DNA of 64,000 nt from Catenulispora sp. EB89 (GCF_041261445.1 NZ_JBGCCU010000040.1:1-64000), one strand, 5' to 3'. Shown: positions 26,119 to 35,188, numbered from the stretch's first letter. A program made the numbers and translations. Notes: generated by a model not told the origin, from the letters alone.

Positions 26119-28098
26119 TCAGCTTCCGGACATCCGGAAGTCGTACTCGGGCGGGACCGGCAGGTCGGGATGCGCGGCGAGCCACAGCAGGTCCAGCGAG
26201 GCCTCGCCCTCCTGCAGGTTGTCGACCGTGATGCCCTCGTCGAGGAGCCGCCGGACCTGGTCGATGTCGCCGGTGGTGAGGGCCGCCTGCGCGTGGTAGA
26301 GGCGGATGCGGCCGTGTTCGCGGTCTGCGACGCTCGACGCCGCGATGAGGTCGAGTGCTTCCGCGGCGCGGTCGGCGGCGAGCAGCGCCTGGAGGGCCTC
26401 GATGGTGAGCTCGCGGAGGTCCGGCTGGAGGCGGTGCGCTGCCACGGTCAGGTCGGCACGCTCGTCGCCCGACGCCGCGAGATGCGCCAGCGCACGCTGT
26501 GCCCAGGCGTTCGGGCGGTCGGCGAGGGAACGCGTCCAAGCCTCGCGGGCTCCGTCGCGGTCGTCGTCGGCGAGACGGAGGAGGCCGAGGTGGTAGAGAG
26601 CGTGCCAGTCGTCGGCCGACGCCTCGAGGAGCGAGCGCCAGAGCGGGCCCGTGATCGGGGACGCCGGCGGTTCGCTGGACGGCAATCGCTTTGTCTGCAA
26701 CAGATCCAGCCACGGCTGTTGCTCCGCATCGCAGGACCCGAATGGCCGGAGCGCATCGGTGGACACCGCGTCGGCGGCGACTTCCAACGCACCCCAGCCA
26801 GACCCCCGATGCAGTACCTCAGGAACGGCACTCGCTCCAGCGCCGCCGCGCGCACCTGCGCCGGGCTCGCTCACCGCAGGTGCGCCCCCGGCAGGCGTGC
26901 GCGAGTCCACCGCAGCCGCACCGAACCGCTGCGCCTCACCAAGCGCAGCCTCCAAAGAAGCCCGCGGCACCAACCGCTCCAGCGCCCCCGCGACCGCCCC
27001 CCGAGACTCCTCCCACGTCCCGTGCACCGCCGCCGCATCCGCCTCCAGCAGCCCGTACGCCTCGACCCACTCCCACGTGGCCCCGCCGGGCAGCTCCAGA
27101 TGCTCCAACTGCGTCCGCGCCAGCCCGGCCTGGATCTCGATGTACTCCGCGTCCGGCCCCGACAGCCACTCCTGCCAGCGCCGTCCGCCGGCGCCGACGC
27201 CCCACTGGAACAACTTCCGGCCGATCAGCCGGTCCGTCGAGGTCTGCACCAGGCCTGAGCCGTTCCCGTCCAGCGCGGCGATCCACCGGCGCTCGCCGGC
27301 CGGGATGTCCATGAAGAAGTCCGCCGCCGCCGGGAACCGCGCCGGGTAGCTCTGGTCGCCGGACGTGCCCGCCGGGAAGTCGATCAGCTTGAGCTGCGCC
27401 GTGTAGTCGAAGTGGAACGCACGCTCCGCCGGCGCCACCACGCGCACGTCAGCACTCTGCGGCACCGCGATGTTCGACCACCAGTACACCGGCGTCGGCG
27501 TCTCGGCCGGGTTGTGCAGCGCGACGTGCACCAGCAGCGTCGGCGACCCCGCCGGCAGCCACGCGTCGACCGTCATCACCACCCGCCGCATCCGCTCGAA
27601 CTCGTACATCCGCAGCACCGGCGTGCCGTCCGGCGCGCTCAGCCGCACCGCGTGCAGCGGTTCGCAGGTCAGCGGCCAGTGCCCGGTGCCGCCGAGGTTC
27701 CACTCCACGCCGCCGGCCAGCCAGGCGTCGCGCAGTGCGAGGTTCGCCGGCTGCAGGATCGGGTTGCGGTGCAGCAGTTCGCGGCCGGTCGGCCGGTGCA
27801 CCAGCGACCACAGGCGGCCGCCGTGGTCCGGGAGGAACGTGGCGGTCAGCACCTCGTTCTCCAGCACCAGAGTCGGCAGCTCGCGGTCCGTGCGCTCGCG
27901 GGTGTAAGAGTCCTGCGTCGTGTACGGCAGCAGCGTCGGGGGCCGGCCGTAGTCCAGGTTCCGGGCCATGTCCGGGTACGGGGCCACGGCGGAGTCGAAG
28001 CCGGGCCTGGCGATCCCGTGCAGGATCGGCAGCCGGCCCGCGGCCGGGTCGGCGGCGCCCGGGATGCGCAGGACGTCGCGTCGGAGTTCGGTGGTCAC
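26119..28098 (-). CDS. DUF5107 domain protein with C-terminal TPR repeats (paralogue 1)
   Basis: The 659-residue product starts at the GTG at 28098, overlapping the permease stop by four bases (GTGA), so it is translationally coupled. Residues about 40-370 are the DUF5107 region, a beta-rich domain with LPDHGGRLWSLVHRPTGREL, GGVEWNLGGTGHWPLTCEPLH and YWWSNIAVPQSADVRVV. It resembles beta-supersandwich sugar-binding or mutarotase-like folds. A low-complexity linker precedes alpha-helical TPR-like repeats at about 470-640 (WHALYHLGLLRLADDDRDGA, WAQRALAHLAASGDE). No signal peptide is present. As the last gene of a sugar importer operon it probably processes the imported saccharide, but no enzyme activity is established for the family to my knowledge. 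Confidence 0.85.
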   Translation of the reverse strand: MTTELRRDVLRIPGAADPAAGRLPILHGIARPGFDSAVAPYPDMARNLDYGRPPTLLPYTTQDSYTRERTDRELPTLVLENEVLTATFLPDHGGRLWSLVHRPTGRELLHRNPILQPANLALRDAWLAGGVEWNLGGTGHWPLTCEPLHAVRLSAPDGTPVLRMYEFERMRRVVMTVDAWLPAGSPTLLVHVALHNPAETPTPVYWWSNIAVPQSADVRVVAPAERAFHFDYTAQLKLIDFPAGTSGDQSYPARFPAAADFFMDIPAGERRWIAALDGNGSGLVQTSTDRLIGRKLFQWGVGAGGRRWQEWLSGPDAEYIEIQAGLARTQLEHLELPGGATWEWVEAYGLLEADAAAVHGTWEESRGAVAGALERLVPRASLEAALGEAQRFGAAAVDSRTPAGGAPAVSEPGAGARGGAGASAVPEVLHRGSGWGALEVAADAVSTDALRPFGSCDAEQQPWLDLLQTKRLPSSEPPASPITGPLWRSLLEASADDWHALYHLGLLRLADDDRDGAREAWTRSLADRPNAWAQRALAHLAASGDERADLTVAAHRLQPDLRELTIEALQALLAADRAAEALDLIAASSVADREHGRIRLYHAQAALTTGDIDQVRRLLDEGITVDNLQEGEASLDLLWLAAHPDLPVPPEYDFRMSGS

Positions 28099-28964
28099 TT
28101 GCCTATCCCCACTGTCATACCTTGGATGATGCGGCTGCCGAGCCAGCTGAACAACGCGATCATCGGGGCCAGCACCACGCACACCCCGGCGAACATCGCG
28201 CCCCAGTCCAGGCCGTTGAGCTGGGCCTCCTGGACGAAGTTGGACAGCGCGACGGGCAACGTCACCTTGTCCTGGCTGTGGGTCAGCACGATCGCGAACA
28301 GCGTCTCGTTCCAGGCCGAGATGAACTGCAGCAGGAACGCGGTGACCAGGCCGCCGCGCGCCACCGGCAGGATGACGCGGGTGAACGTGCGCAGCGCGCC
28401 GGCGCCGTCCAGGACCGCGGCCTCCTCCAGCACCTGCGGGATGCCGGCGAAGAAGCCGGTCAGCAGGTAGACGGTGAACGGCATCGCAAGACCCAGATAC
28501 ACCAGGATCAGGCCGGGCTGGGAGTCGTCCAGGTTCACCTTGGCCATGCCGATGAACAGCGGCACCACCATCACCTGGCCGGGCACTCCCAGGCCCATCG
28601 CGAAGGTCATGCTCATGGCGCCGGAGACCCGGTTGCGGCGGCGGGCCAGCGCGTAGGCGCAGGGCGCGGCGACCGCGACGGCCAGCACCGAGGACAGCAC
28701 CGCGACCAGCACGCTGTTCAGCGCCGCGCGGCCGAAGCCGCCGTCGGAGAACACCTTGCTGTAGTTGGCGAACTTCGGATGCGTCGGCGCGCCGAAGGGG
28801 TGGTTGAGGATGTCGGTGCCGTCGCGCAGCGAGGTGAGCAGGATCCAGCCGATCAGCGCGATGTCGGCGGCGACCACCACCCACACCACGCCGGTGGCGA
28901 TGCGCATGGGCAGGCTGGCGGGCTTGCGCTTGCGCCGGGCGGCGGTCGTTGTTCGGGACGTCAT
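28095..28964 (-). CDS. ABC sugar transporter permease, MalG-type
   Basis: The product is 289 residues with about six membrane helices (first WVVVAADIALIGWILLTSL). The EAA loop reads EEAAVLDGAGALRTFTRVILP near 195, which contacts the ATPase. This is the MalG/CUT1 inner-membrane subunit. RBS GGGGGAG lies four bases before the ATG. It is separated by 13 bases from the first permease gene and overlaps the DUF5107 gene. The operon lacks its own ATPase, which is normal for actinomycete CUT1 systems that share an MsiK-type ATPase encoded elsewhere. Confidence 0.92.
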   Translation of the reverse strand: MTSRTTTAARRKRKPASLPMRIATGVVWVVVAADIALIGWILLTSLRDGTDILNHPFGAPTHPKFANYSKVFSDGGFGRAALNSVLVAVLSSVLAVAVAAPCAYALARRRNRVSGAMSMTFAMGLGVPGQVMVVPLFIGMAKVNLDDSQPGLILVYLGLAMPFTVYLLTGFFAGIPQVLEEAAVLDGAGALRTFTRVILPVARGGLVTAFLLQFISAWNETLFAIVLTHSQDKVTLPVALSNFVQEAQLNGLDWGAMFAGVCVVLAPMIALFSWLGSRIIQGMTVGIGK

Positions 28965-28977
28965 GAGCTCCCCCGGA

Positions 28978-29955
28978 TCAGTACTCGATGGGGTCGCGGC
29001 GCAGCAGCCTGCGCAGCACGACCGTGAAGACGACCACCAGGAACAGGCTCACCAGCGCGGCGGCCGTGGCCAGGCCCAGCTGCGGGGTCGAGGCGGTCGG
29101 GAAGGCCTCGATGTAGACGTACATGGCGGTGTTCCAGGAGTCCGACGGCGGCTGGGAGCCGCTGCTGCCGCCGTACATCAGGATCAGCTCGAAGATCTTC
29201 ACCGAGCTCACCGTCCACAGCACCGCGCACACCGAGATCACGTCCCAGCACATCGGCAGCGTGACGTGCCGGAAGCGCTGGAAGGCGTTGGCGCCGTCGA
29301 GTTCGGCGGCCTCGTAGAGGTACTCCGGGATCTGGTCGACGGCGGCCATCAGGATCGCGGTGTAGTAGCCGGTGGCCGTCCACACCAGGGTGCCCAGGAT
29401 CATCGTCTGCAGGTGCTCGGTGGCCAGCCACTGCGGCGGATGGCTCCAGCCGAGCGCTTCGAGGGTCTTGTTCACCGGGCCGGTGGGGGAGAACAGGACG
29501 CCCGCGGCGATCCCGAACACCATCGCGTTCACCAGGCACGGGAAGAACAGCACTGAGCGGGCGAACAGCTTGCGGTTCATCTCGCGCAGGATCAGCATCA
29601 GCGCGAAGGCGAACGCGAAGGTGAGGATGCCGCCGACGAAGAGGATCTTCAGCGTGTTGGTCAGCGAGTGCCGGAAGATCGGGTCCTGCCACAGGGTCTG
29701 GTAGTTCTTCAGACCCCGCCACTTCTTCGGGCCGATGCCGTCCCACTTGTAGAGGCTGGTCCAGGCCGCGTAGCCGACCGGGACCAGGAACAGCACGACG
29801 TAGATCAGGACGGCCGGCGTGGTGAACGCCCAGAACATGCGGCGCCGGGAACGCTCCAGCGGGGCCGCGCCGACCGGGGGACGCGAGGCGGACCCGCCCC
29901 GGACGCGGCGCGTCCGGGACGAGTCTTGGAGGGTGACAGGGGTGGCGGTGCTCAT
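28978..29955 (-). CDS. ABC sugar transporter permease, MalF-type
   Basis: The product is 325 residues starting at the ATG at 29955, five bases after the binding-protein stop. A charged N-terminal tail of about 35 residues is followed by FWAFTTPAVLIYVVLFLVPV and five further membrane helices. The EAA motif YEAAELDGANAFQRFRHVTLP near 210 is complete. This is the MalF/CUT1 partner of the downstream permease. Its extended cytoplasmic N-terminus (SRTRRVRGGS) is common in actinomycete members. Confidence 0.92.
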   Translation of the reverse strand: MSTATPVTLQDSSRTRRVRGGSASRPPVGAAPLERSRRRMFWAFTTPAVLIYVVLFLVPVGYAAWTSLYKWDGIGPKKWRGLKNYQTLWQDPIFRHSLTNTLKILFVGGILTFAFAFALMLILREMNRKLFARSVLFFPCLVNAMVFGIAAGVLFSPTGPVNKTLEALGWSHPPQWLATEHLQTMILGTLVWTATGYYTAILMAAVDQIPEYLYEAAELDGANAFQRFRHVTLPMCWDVISVCAVLWTVSSVKIFELILMYGGSSGSQPPSDSWNTAMYVYIEAFPTASTPQLGLATAAALVSLFLVVVFTVVLRRLLRRDPIEY

Positions 29956-29960
29956 CGTGG

Positions 29961-31277
29961 TCAGCTCTGGCTCTTCCAGAACGAGACCTGCGCGGACTTC
30001 ATCTTCGCCACGAAGGTCGCGGCGTCGATCTTGCCGTGCCAGAAGTCCAGGTAGTTCTGGTTCCAGACCTTGGTGGTCCAGTCGCCGGCCACGCCGTCGA
30101 AGGTGAGGCGCAGCTTGGGCGCGTTCAGGGTCTTCTGCACGTCGGCCAGCTCCGCCGGGGCCGGGATGTCGGTGCGCGGTGTGAGGTTGCCGGCCACGGT
30201 GGAGATGCCGGACAGCGTCTTCTTCTGCAGGAAGTAGGCCATGAACTGCTCGGCCTGGCTGACGTTCTTGGCGTTCTTGGTCAGCGCGAAGCCGAAGACC
30301 ATCGAGTCCGGCTGGGTCGCGCCCGGCGGGAGCATGAAGCCGTACTTCCAGGTCGCCGGGATCTGCTTGGCGACCTCGGCGGTGACCCAGTTGCCGTTCA
30401 TCAGGAACCCGGCCTTGCCGCCGGCCCAGTTGGTCTGCTGCGCCGGGTACTTCGTCGCGGTGTAGGTCGGGATGATGTAGCCGCCCTTGACCAGCTGCTC
30501 GACCTGCTGCGCGGCCTTCAGGACCGCCGGGTTGTCCCAGCTGGCGCCGGTCTTGTCGGTGGCCAGGTCGTTGAAGTTCACGCCGCCGGCGCTGACCAGG
30601 TAGTCGAACCACAGGCCGTTGGTCCAGGGGTCCTCACCCTCGGAGGCCAGGCACGGCTCGCTCTTGGCCTTCAGGGCGTCGCAGACCTTGATGAAGTCGT
30701 CCCAGGTGGCCGGCTGCGAGGTCATCGCGGCCGAGACAGTCGGGTCGGCGGAGTCGTAGAAGACGCCCGCGGTGCTGGCCTCGTACGGGATCACCCAGTG
30801 CTGGCCGCCGTCGGGGTCCTTGGGCAGCGAGTCGAAGTACTTCGACGGGATCGCGTCGGAGACCTTCTCGTTGTCGGTCGGGATGGTCATGCCCAGGACC
30901 GCCGAGAGGTCCTTGGCGTTGCCGTTCTGGGCCGCCGCGCCGTAGATGACGTCCGCGCCCTCGTCCCACATGTCCGGCGCCTTGCCCGCGGCCATCGCCG
31001 GGCCGATCTTCTTGGCCACGTCCCGGCCGGTCCACTCGACGTTGACCTTGATGCCGGTGTCGGCGGTGAACTGGGTGATCGCGGCCTGGATCACCTTGGC
31101 CTGCGGCTCGTCCTGGCGCCACATCGACCAGTAGCTGAAGCTGCCGCCGGACTTGCCGGAGCCGGAGCCGGACGAGGTGCTGCTCTTGCTGCTGGAACAC
31201 GCGCTCACACCGACCGCGAGGACGGCGGCGGTGGCTATCGCGAGAAGCCGGGGGCTCCGGCCGGTGCTGCTGCCCAT
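29961..31277 (-). CDS. ABC sugar-binding lipoprotein (extracellular solute-binding protein, family 1)
   Basis: The product is 438 residues. The signal ends in AVGVSAC, a lipobox with Cys27, followed by a Ser/Gly linker. The mature part has the family 1 pattern: SYWSMWRQDEPQAKVIQAAI, GKAPDMWDEGADV, the hinge VIPYEASTAGVFYDS, ATWDDFIKVCDALK and AGGKAGFLMNGNWV. It captures saccharides outside the membrane for the two permeases encoded next to it. GGAGGAAACG precedes the start. It is the first gene of the four-gene operon, and its upstream region holds the AAATCTTGCAAAGAA site shared with the DeoR gene. The ligand cannot be named from sequence; the fucosidase and DUF5107 context points to a plant or microbial glycan fragment. 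Confidence 0.93.
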   Translation of the reverse strand: MGSSTGRSPRLLAIATAAVLAVGVSACSSSKSSTSSGSGSGKSGGSFSYWSMWRQDEPQAKVIQAAITQFTADTGIKVNVEWTGRDVAKKIGPAMAAGKAPDMWDEGADVIYGAAAQNGNAKDLSAVLGMTIPTDNEKVSDAIPSKYFDSLPKDPDGGQHWVIPYEASTAGVFYDSADPTVSAAMTSQPATWDDFIKVCDALKAKSEPCLASEGEDPWTNGLWFDYLVSAGGVNFNDLATDKTGASWDNPAVLKAAQQVEQLVKGGYIIPTYTATKYPAQQTNWAGGKAGFLMNGNWVTAEVAKQIPATWKYGFMLPPGATQPDSMVFGFALTKNAKNVSQAEQFMAYFLQKKTLSGISTVAGNLTPRTDIPAPAELADVQKTLNAPKLRLTFDGVAGDWTTKVWNQNYLDFWHGKIDAATFVAKMKSAQVSFWKSQS

Positions 31278-31404
31278 ATTCGTTTCCTCCGAAGGCTTCC
31301 ACGGACCGCCGATCGGCCGCGTGAAGGATCAATGCGGATCGCATGGGGATCACTCGGGGTGCTGGGAGGAGACAGTAGGACGCCGCTCGCGTGAACTACA
31401 AGCA

Positions 31405-31419
31405 TTCTTTGCAAGATTT
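31405..31419 (-). promoter_or_regulatory. Candidate DeoR operator upstream of the ABC importer operon
   Basis: Read on the minus strand this is AAATCTTGCAAAGAA, differing by one base from the site in front of the DeoR gene. It lies about 128 bases upstream of the binding-protein start. The surrounding 31278-31565 interval has no gene and contains two further TTGCA-type elements at about 31450 and 31470. Confidence 0.6.
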
Positions 31420-31565
31420 CTTTTGGTGATGCGAGATTGAGATCTTTGATTGCACAGGCTCGCAGGAAGTTGCAAAAGCTGCGAGAAACGGCGGCGCAAG
31501 ACGGCCGCGCCGCTGTGAGCTGGGGCGGAGCCGGATGTTCCGAGGAAGGGGGCTGCTAAGGCCTG

Positions 31566-33560
31566 CTACAGCTGGCGGACGCTGTAGTCGTAGCTGCACG
31601 GCAGCGGGTGCTCTTCGCGCAACCGCTGTGACACGACCGGACCGAGCCCGCCGGCCTGCCGGGAGTGGAACTCCCACCACATGTCCGACAGCGGGTCCTC
31701 GCCCTCGCGGACGTCCTCGACGACCAGACCGGTCTCCAGGATCCGGCGGGCGCGCACCAGATCGCCGGCGTCCAGGGCGGCGCGGCACTCCAGCATCAGG
31801 ATCCGCCCGGCGAAGCGGTCGGGCTCCTTGAGCCGGTCGACGATGTCGAGCGCCTCGGCGGGGCGTTCGGCGTGGATCAGGGCGCGCAGCGTCTCGATGG
31901 TGAGCGGGCGCAGGCGCGGCGAGAGCTGCCAGGCGCGCAGGTAGCGGTCGGCGGCCTCGCCCGGGAGGCCCTCGGACTCGTCGAGGATCGCCAGATTCCG
32001 GTGCGCCCACGCGGTTTCGGCCTGGGCCATGGACTTCTCCCAGGCCTCGCGCGCGCCGGTCAGGTCGCCGCCGTGGTAACGGTTCACGCCCAGGTGGAGC
32101 CAGGTGAACCAGGTCGCGTGCGCGGGGTCGGAGGTGGCTTTCTCCAGCAGCGCGCGCCAGACCGGGCCGACCGCGTAGGACGACGGCGGCAGCGCCGGGG
32201 CCGGCGTCGGCATCTGGCCCTTGCGCACCAGCGAGAGCCAGGACTGCTGGTCGCGGCCGATGGTGGCGTCGGGGAAGGGCGTGCCGGGCAGGTTCAGCGC
32301 ACGGTTGCGGCCCAGGGCGCGGCGTTCCAGGGCGCCCCAGCCGGTGCCGGCGTGCAGGACCTCCTCCGGCGGCTTCTCGGCCAGCGCGGTCATGGTCGCG
32401 AGCTCTTCGTCGAGGCGGTGCGCGGGGAGCAGGTCGGCGAGTGCGGCGGCCGCGGCTTTGGTGGCGTCGGGCCATTTCGCGCCGTGCACCTCGTCGGGAT
32501 CCGTCTGGAGCAGGCCGTACGCCTCGACCCAGGACCACGACTGGCGCCCCGGGAGCCGCAGGTGTTCCAGCTGGGTGCGGGCCAGGCCGGCCTGGATCTC
32601 GAAGTACTCGTGGCGCGGGCCGGACAGCCAGTCCTGCCAGTTGCGCCCGCCGGAGCCGGTGCCCCAGTGGAACAGCTTGCGGCCGCGCATCCGGTCGGTC
32701 GAGGTCTGGAAGAGCCCTGATCCGCTCGCGTCGACGGCGGCGATCCAGCGGCGCTCGCCGTCCGGGATCTCGGCGAAGTAGTCGGCGCCGTAGTCGATGC
32801 GGCCGGGGTAGGACGTGTCGGCGTCGCGCCAGCGCGGGAACGGGATGCGGCGCATCTTGCCGGTGTAGGAGAAGTGGTACGCCGAGGTCGCGGGCATCAA
32901 CGCGCGGGAATCAGGGGTCTGCGGTACGGCGGCGCTGCTCCACCAGTAGACCGGGGCGTCCTCCGGGAAGGGGTTGTGCACGCGGACGTGCACCAGCAGG
33001 ACCGGGGAGCCGTCGGGCAGGTAGCAGTCGAGCTGGTAGACCAGGCGGCGCTGGCGCTCGTACTCGTACATGCGCAGGACCGGCGTGCCGTCGTCCCGGG
33101 TGAGGCGGACGGCGTGCATCGGGGAGCAGGTGAGGGCGGTGTGGCCGAAGGTGCCGAGGTTCCACTCGACGCCGCCGGCGAACCAGGCGTTGCGCAGCGC
33201 CAGGTTGGCGAGCTGGAGCTTCGGCGGGAAGTGCAGCAGCTCGCGGCCGCTGGGGCGGTGGCGCAGGGACATCAGGCGGCCGCCGTAGCCGAGGAGGAAC
33301 TCGGCGCGCAGCAGGTCGTTCTCCAGAACCGCCGTGACCAGCTCCCGGTCGGGGGTCTCGCGGGTGTAGCCGTCCTGGAAGGTGTAGGGGAGCAGGGACT
33401 CGACGTGGCCGTAGCCGAGGTTGGCGACCATTTCGGCGTCGGCCTCGGAGACGTCCAGGCCGCCGCGCGGATCCGCGAGCTTGCGTAGCGGCGGAAGCGG
33501 GTTCTCCGGGCCGAGCGCGGCCACGGGCAGGAGCGCGGAGGCCAGGCGCAGGACGCTCAA
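31566..33560 (-). CDS. DUF5107 domain protein with C-terminal TPR repeats (paralogue 2)
   Basis: The product is 664 residues, apparently from a TTG start with a GGGGG element eight bases upstream. It is clearly homologous over its whole length to the DUF5107 protein at the end of the importer operon, sharing GGVEWNLG, VLRMYEYERQRRLV, FQTSTDRMRGRKLFHWG and ARTQLEHLRLPG. The C-terminal helical repeats (WLHLGVNRYHGGDLTGAREA, WAHRNLAILDESEGLPGEA) are TPR-like. No signal peptide. It is divergent from the DeoR gene and shares that promoter region, so both DUF5107 genes are probably in one regulon. Having two paralogues may reflect two linkages or a heteromer. Confidence 0.85.
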   Translation of the reverse strand: MSVLRLASALLPVAALGPENPLPPLRKLADPRGGLDVSEADAEMVANLGYGHVESLLPYTFQDGYTRETPDRELVTAVLENDLLRAEFLLGYGGRLMSLRHRPSGRELLHFPPKLQLANLALRNAWFAGGVEWNLGTFGHTALTCSPMHAVRLTRDDGTPVLRMYEYERQRRLVYQLDCYLPDGSPVLLVHVRVHNPFPEDAPVYWWSSAAVPQTPDSRALMPATSAYHFSYTGKMRRIPFPRWRDADTSYPGRIDYGADYFAEIPDGERRWIAAVDASGSGLFQTSTDRMRGRKLFHWGTGSGGRNWQDWLSGPRHEYFEIQAGLARTQLEHLRLPGRQSWSWVEAYGLLQTDPDEVHGAKWPDATKAAAAALADLLPAHRLDEELATMTALAEKPPEEVLHAGTGWGALERRALGRNRALNLPGTPFPDATIGRDQQSWLSLVRKGQMPTPAPALPPSSYAVGPVWRALLEKATSDPAHATWFTWLHLGVNRYHGGDLTGAREAWEKSMAQAETAWAHRNLAILDESEGLPGEAADRYLRAWQLSPRLRPLTIETLRALIHAERPAEALDIVDRLKEPDRFAGRILMLECRAALDAGDLVRARRILETGLVVEDVREGEDPLSDMWWEFHSRQAGGLGPVVSQRLREEHPLPCSYDYSVRQL

Positions 33561-33590
33561 CCGACGGCCCCCTAGGATTTGGCGCTGATG

Positions 33591-33626
33591 GGTCTACAGC
33601 TTGCAGGCAGGTCTACACCTTGCAGG
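33591..33626. repeat. Direct repeat in the DUF5107/DeoR divergent promoter region
   Basis: GGTCTACAGCTTGCAGG and GGTCTACACCTTGCAGG differ at one base of 17 and have a 19-bp period. Directly repeated half-sites are usual for DeoR-family regulators. The CTTGCA core also occurs in the sites at 33646 and 31405. Confidence 0.65.
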
Positions 33627-33645
33627 ATTGCTTCAGTGTGCCAGA

Positions 33646-33660
33646 AAATCTTGCAAGGAA
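33646..33660 (+). promoter_or_regulatory. Candidate DeoR operator upstream of its own gene
   Basis: AAATCTTGCAAGGAA lies about 40 bases before the GTG start and matches 14 of 15 bases of the importer-operon site. Confidence 0.6.
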
Positions 33661-33700
33661 GGTCACGATCTCAGCATGGAGTGCGCGGAAGGAGCTTGGC

Positions 33701-34486
33701 GTGAACCGCTACGAGCGCTGGAGTGTCCTGCTGGAGATGCTCGCCGAGCTGGGCAAGCTGGAGATCGAGGAGACCGCGGAGAAGCTGGGGGTCTCGGCGG
33801 CCACCGTGCGCCGCGACTTCGACGAGCTCGCCGCACAGCAACTGCTGTCCCGAACGCGCGGCGGCGCCACGGCCCACAGCGTCTCCTACGACCTGCCGCT
33901 CCGCTTCAAAGTCGCCCGCCACGCCCCGGAGAAGCAGCGCATCGCCTCGGTCGCGGCCGGCATGGTCGCGGTCGGCTCCACGGTCGGCATCAACGGCGGC
34001 ACCACCGCCACGGAGGTGGCGCGCGCCCTGGCGACCCGCGCGGACCTGGCGGGCGAGCAGCGCGGCCCGGCGGTGACGGTGGTGACGAACGCACTGAACA
34101 TCGCCCAGGAACTGGTGGTCCGCCCCTACCTGCACGTGGTCGCGACCGGCGGCGTCGGCTCCCCCAAATCCTACGAACTGGTCGGCCCGGTAGCAGCGGC
34201 GATGCTCGAGCGCGTGGCCCTGGACCTGGCCATCCTCGGCGTGGACGCCCTGGACGCCGAGCACGGCGCCAGCGCCCACAACGAGGCGGAGGCGACAGTG
34301 AACCAAACCCTGGCCTCGCGCGCACGCCACGTGGTGGTGGTCGCCGACTCATCGAAGCTGGGCCGGCGCGCGTTCGCGCGGATCTGCCCGATCTCGGACG
34401 TCACGACGCTGGTGACGGATGGGGACGCGCCGGAGGAGATGGTGGGGCGGTTCACGGAGCTGGGGGTGCGGGTGGTGCGGGCTTAG
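33701..34486 (+). CDS. DeoR-family transcriptional regulator
   Basis: The product is 261 residues from GTG at 33701, chosen because AAGGAG lies six bases upstream and the protein then begins with the HTH domain. The HTH at about 3-57 includes RWSVLLEMLAELGKLEIEE and the recognition helix VSAATVRRDFDELA. The effector domain (about 75-260) has the DeoR sugar-phosphate sensor pattern: KQRIASVAAGMVAVGSTVGI, NGGTTATEVAR, VTNALNIAQEL, LAILGVDALDAEHG and VVVADSSKLGRRAFARI. It probably represses the importer operon and both DUF5107 genes until a phosphorylated sugar intermediate appears. Confidence 0.9.
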   Translation: MNRYERWSVLLEMLAELGKLEIEETAEKLGVSAATVRRDFDELAAQQLLSRTRGGATAHSVSYDLPLRFKVARHAPEKQRIASVAAGMVAVGSTVGINGGTTATEVARALATRADLAGEQRGPAVTVVTNALNIAQELVVRPYLHVVATGGVGSPKSYELVGPVAAAMLERVALDLAILGVDALDAEHGASAHNEAEATVNQTLASRARHVVVVADSSKLGRRAFARICPISDVTTLVTDGDAPEEMVGRFTELGVRVVRA

Positions 34487-34594
34487 GAGGGCTCCGCACG
34501 CCAGCCAACACACCAAGCCAGCTGTATCCGACACGCCTCGCGCGTTGCCACCCCGACCTGCGTGGCGCGAGGCCGGTACCGGCGAGTCGCAGCG

Positions 34595-35188
34595 TCAGCC
34601 GTCGGCGAGCGGCGCCCTGATGACCATATGCCGATCGATGTTCGCCACCACCGCCGCAGCCAGCTCGGCGTCGGCGCCGGTGTCCGCGGCCCAGTGCTCC
34701 ACCGCCGCCAGGAAGTCGATCAAGTCCTCGCGCAGGGCGGCAAGCAGGCCGGGCAGGGCATCGGTCGCGAGTGTCACAGCATTCTGCGATCCCCTGTCCT
34801 GCCGGATCGTGATGCCGTCGGCGGTCCGTTCGATAGCCGGCGTGGGATGGCCGAGCCACGTGTCCGGCCATGCCCGCCAGCCTTCGAGGTCGGCGCAGCA
34901 GCCCGGGTGCACCGCCGTTTCGGCGTCGGCGGCGTGGATTCCGCCGGCGATGACCAGGTGGTCCGATGTGGCGATCCAGCGCAGTGCCTCGGTCGCGGTC
35001 GGTTCGGTGTCGGCGTCCTCCGGGCGGCACCACTTGGCCAGCGCCGCCATGACCGTGCCGATCGTGGCCGGGGCGGTCGCGCCGTCCAGGACGTCCCAGT
35101 GGAGCGTGTCCGTGCTGGCGATCGGCCATGGTGCGTCGTCCGCGTCGGCCCAGGGCTCGATCTCCACCACCGCGCGCAGCGTCGCCAT
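34595..35188 (-). CDS. Hypothetical protein
   Basis: The product is 197 residues from ATG at 35188. It is acidic, soluble and without signal peptide, repeats or a recognised domain. Visible features are a Trp-rich N-terminal strand (VEIEPWADADDAPW), a central HPGCCADLEGW with paired Cys, and an amphipathic C-terminal helix ALREDLIDFLAAVEHWA. Codon use and third-position GC match the neighbours, supporting a real gene. It stands between the DeoR gene and the SIMPL gene and is divergent from the latter by 71 bases. Confidence 0.6.
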   Translation of the reverse strand: MATLRAVVEIEPWADADDAPWPIASTDTLHWDVLDGATAPATIGTVMAALAKWCRPEDADTEPTATEALRWIATSDHLVIAGGIHAADAETAVHPGCCADLEGWRAWPDTWLGHPTPAIERTADGITIRQDRGSQNAVTLATDALPGLLAALREDLIDFLAAVEHWAADTGADAELAAAVVANIDRHMVIRAPLADG

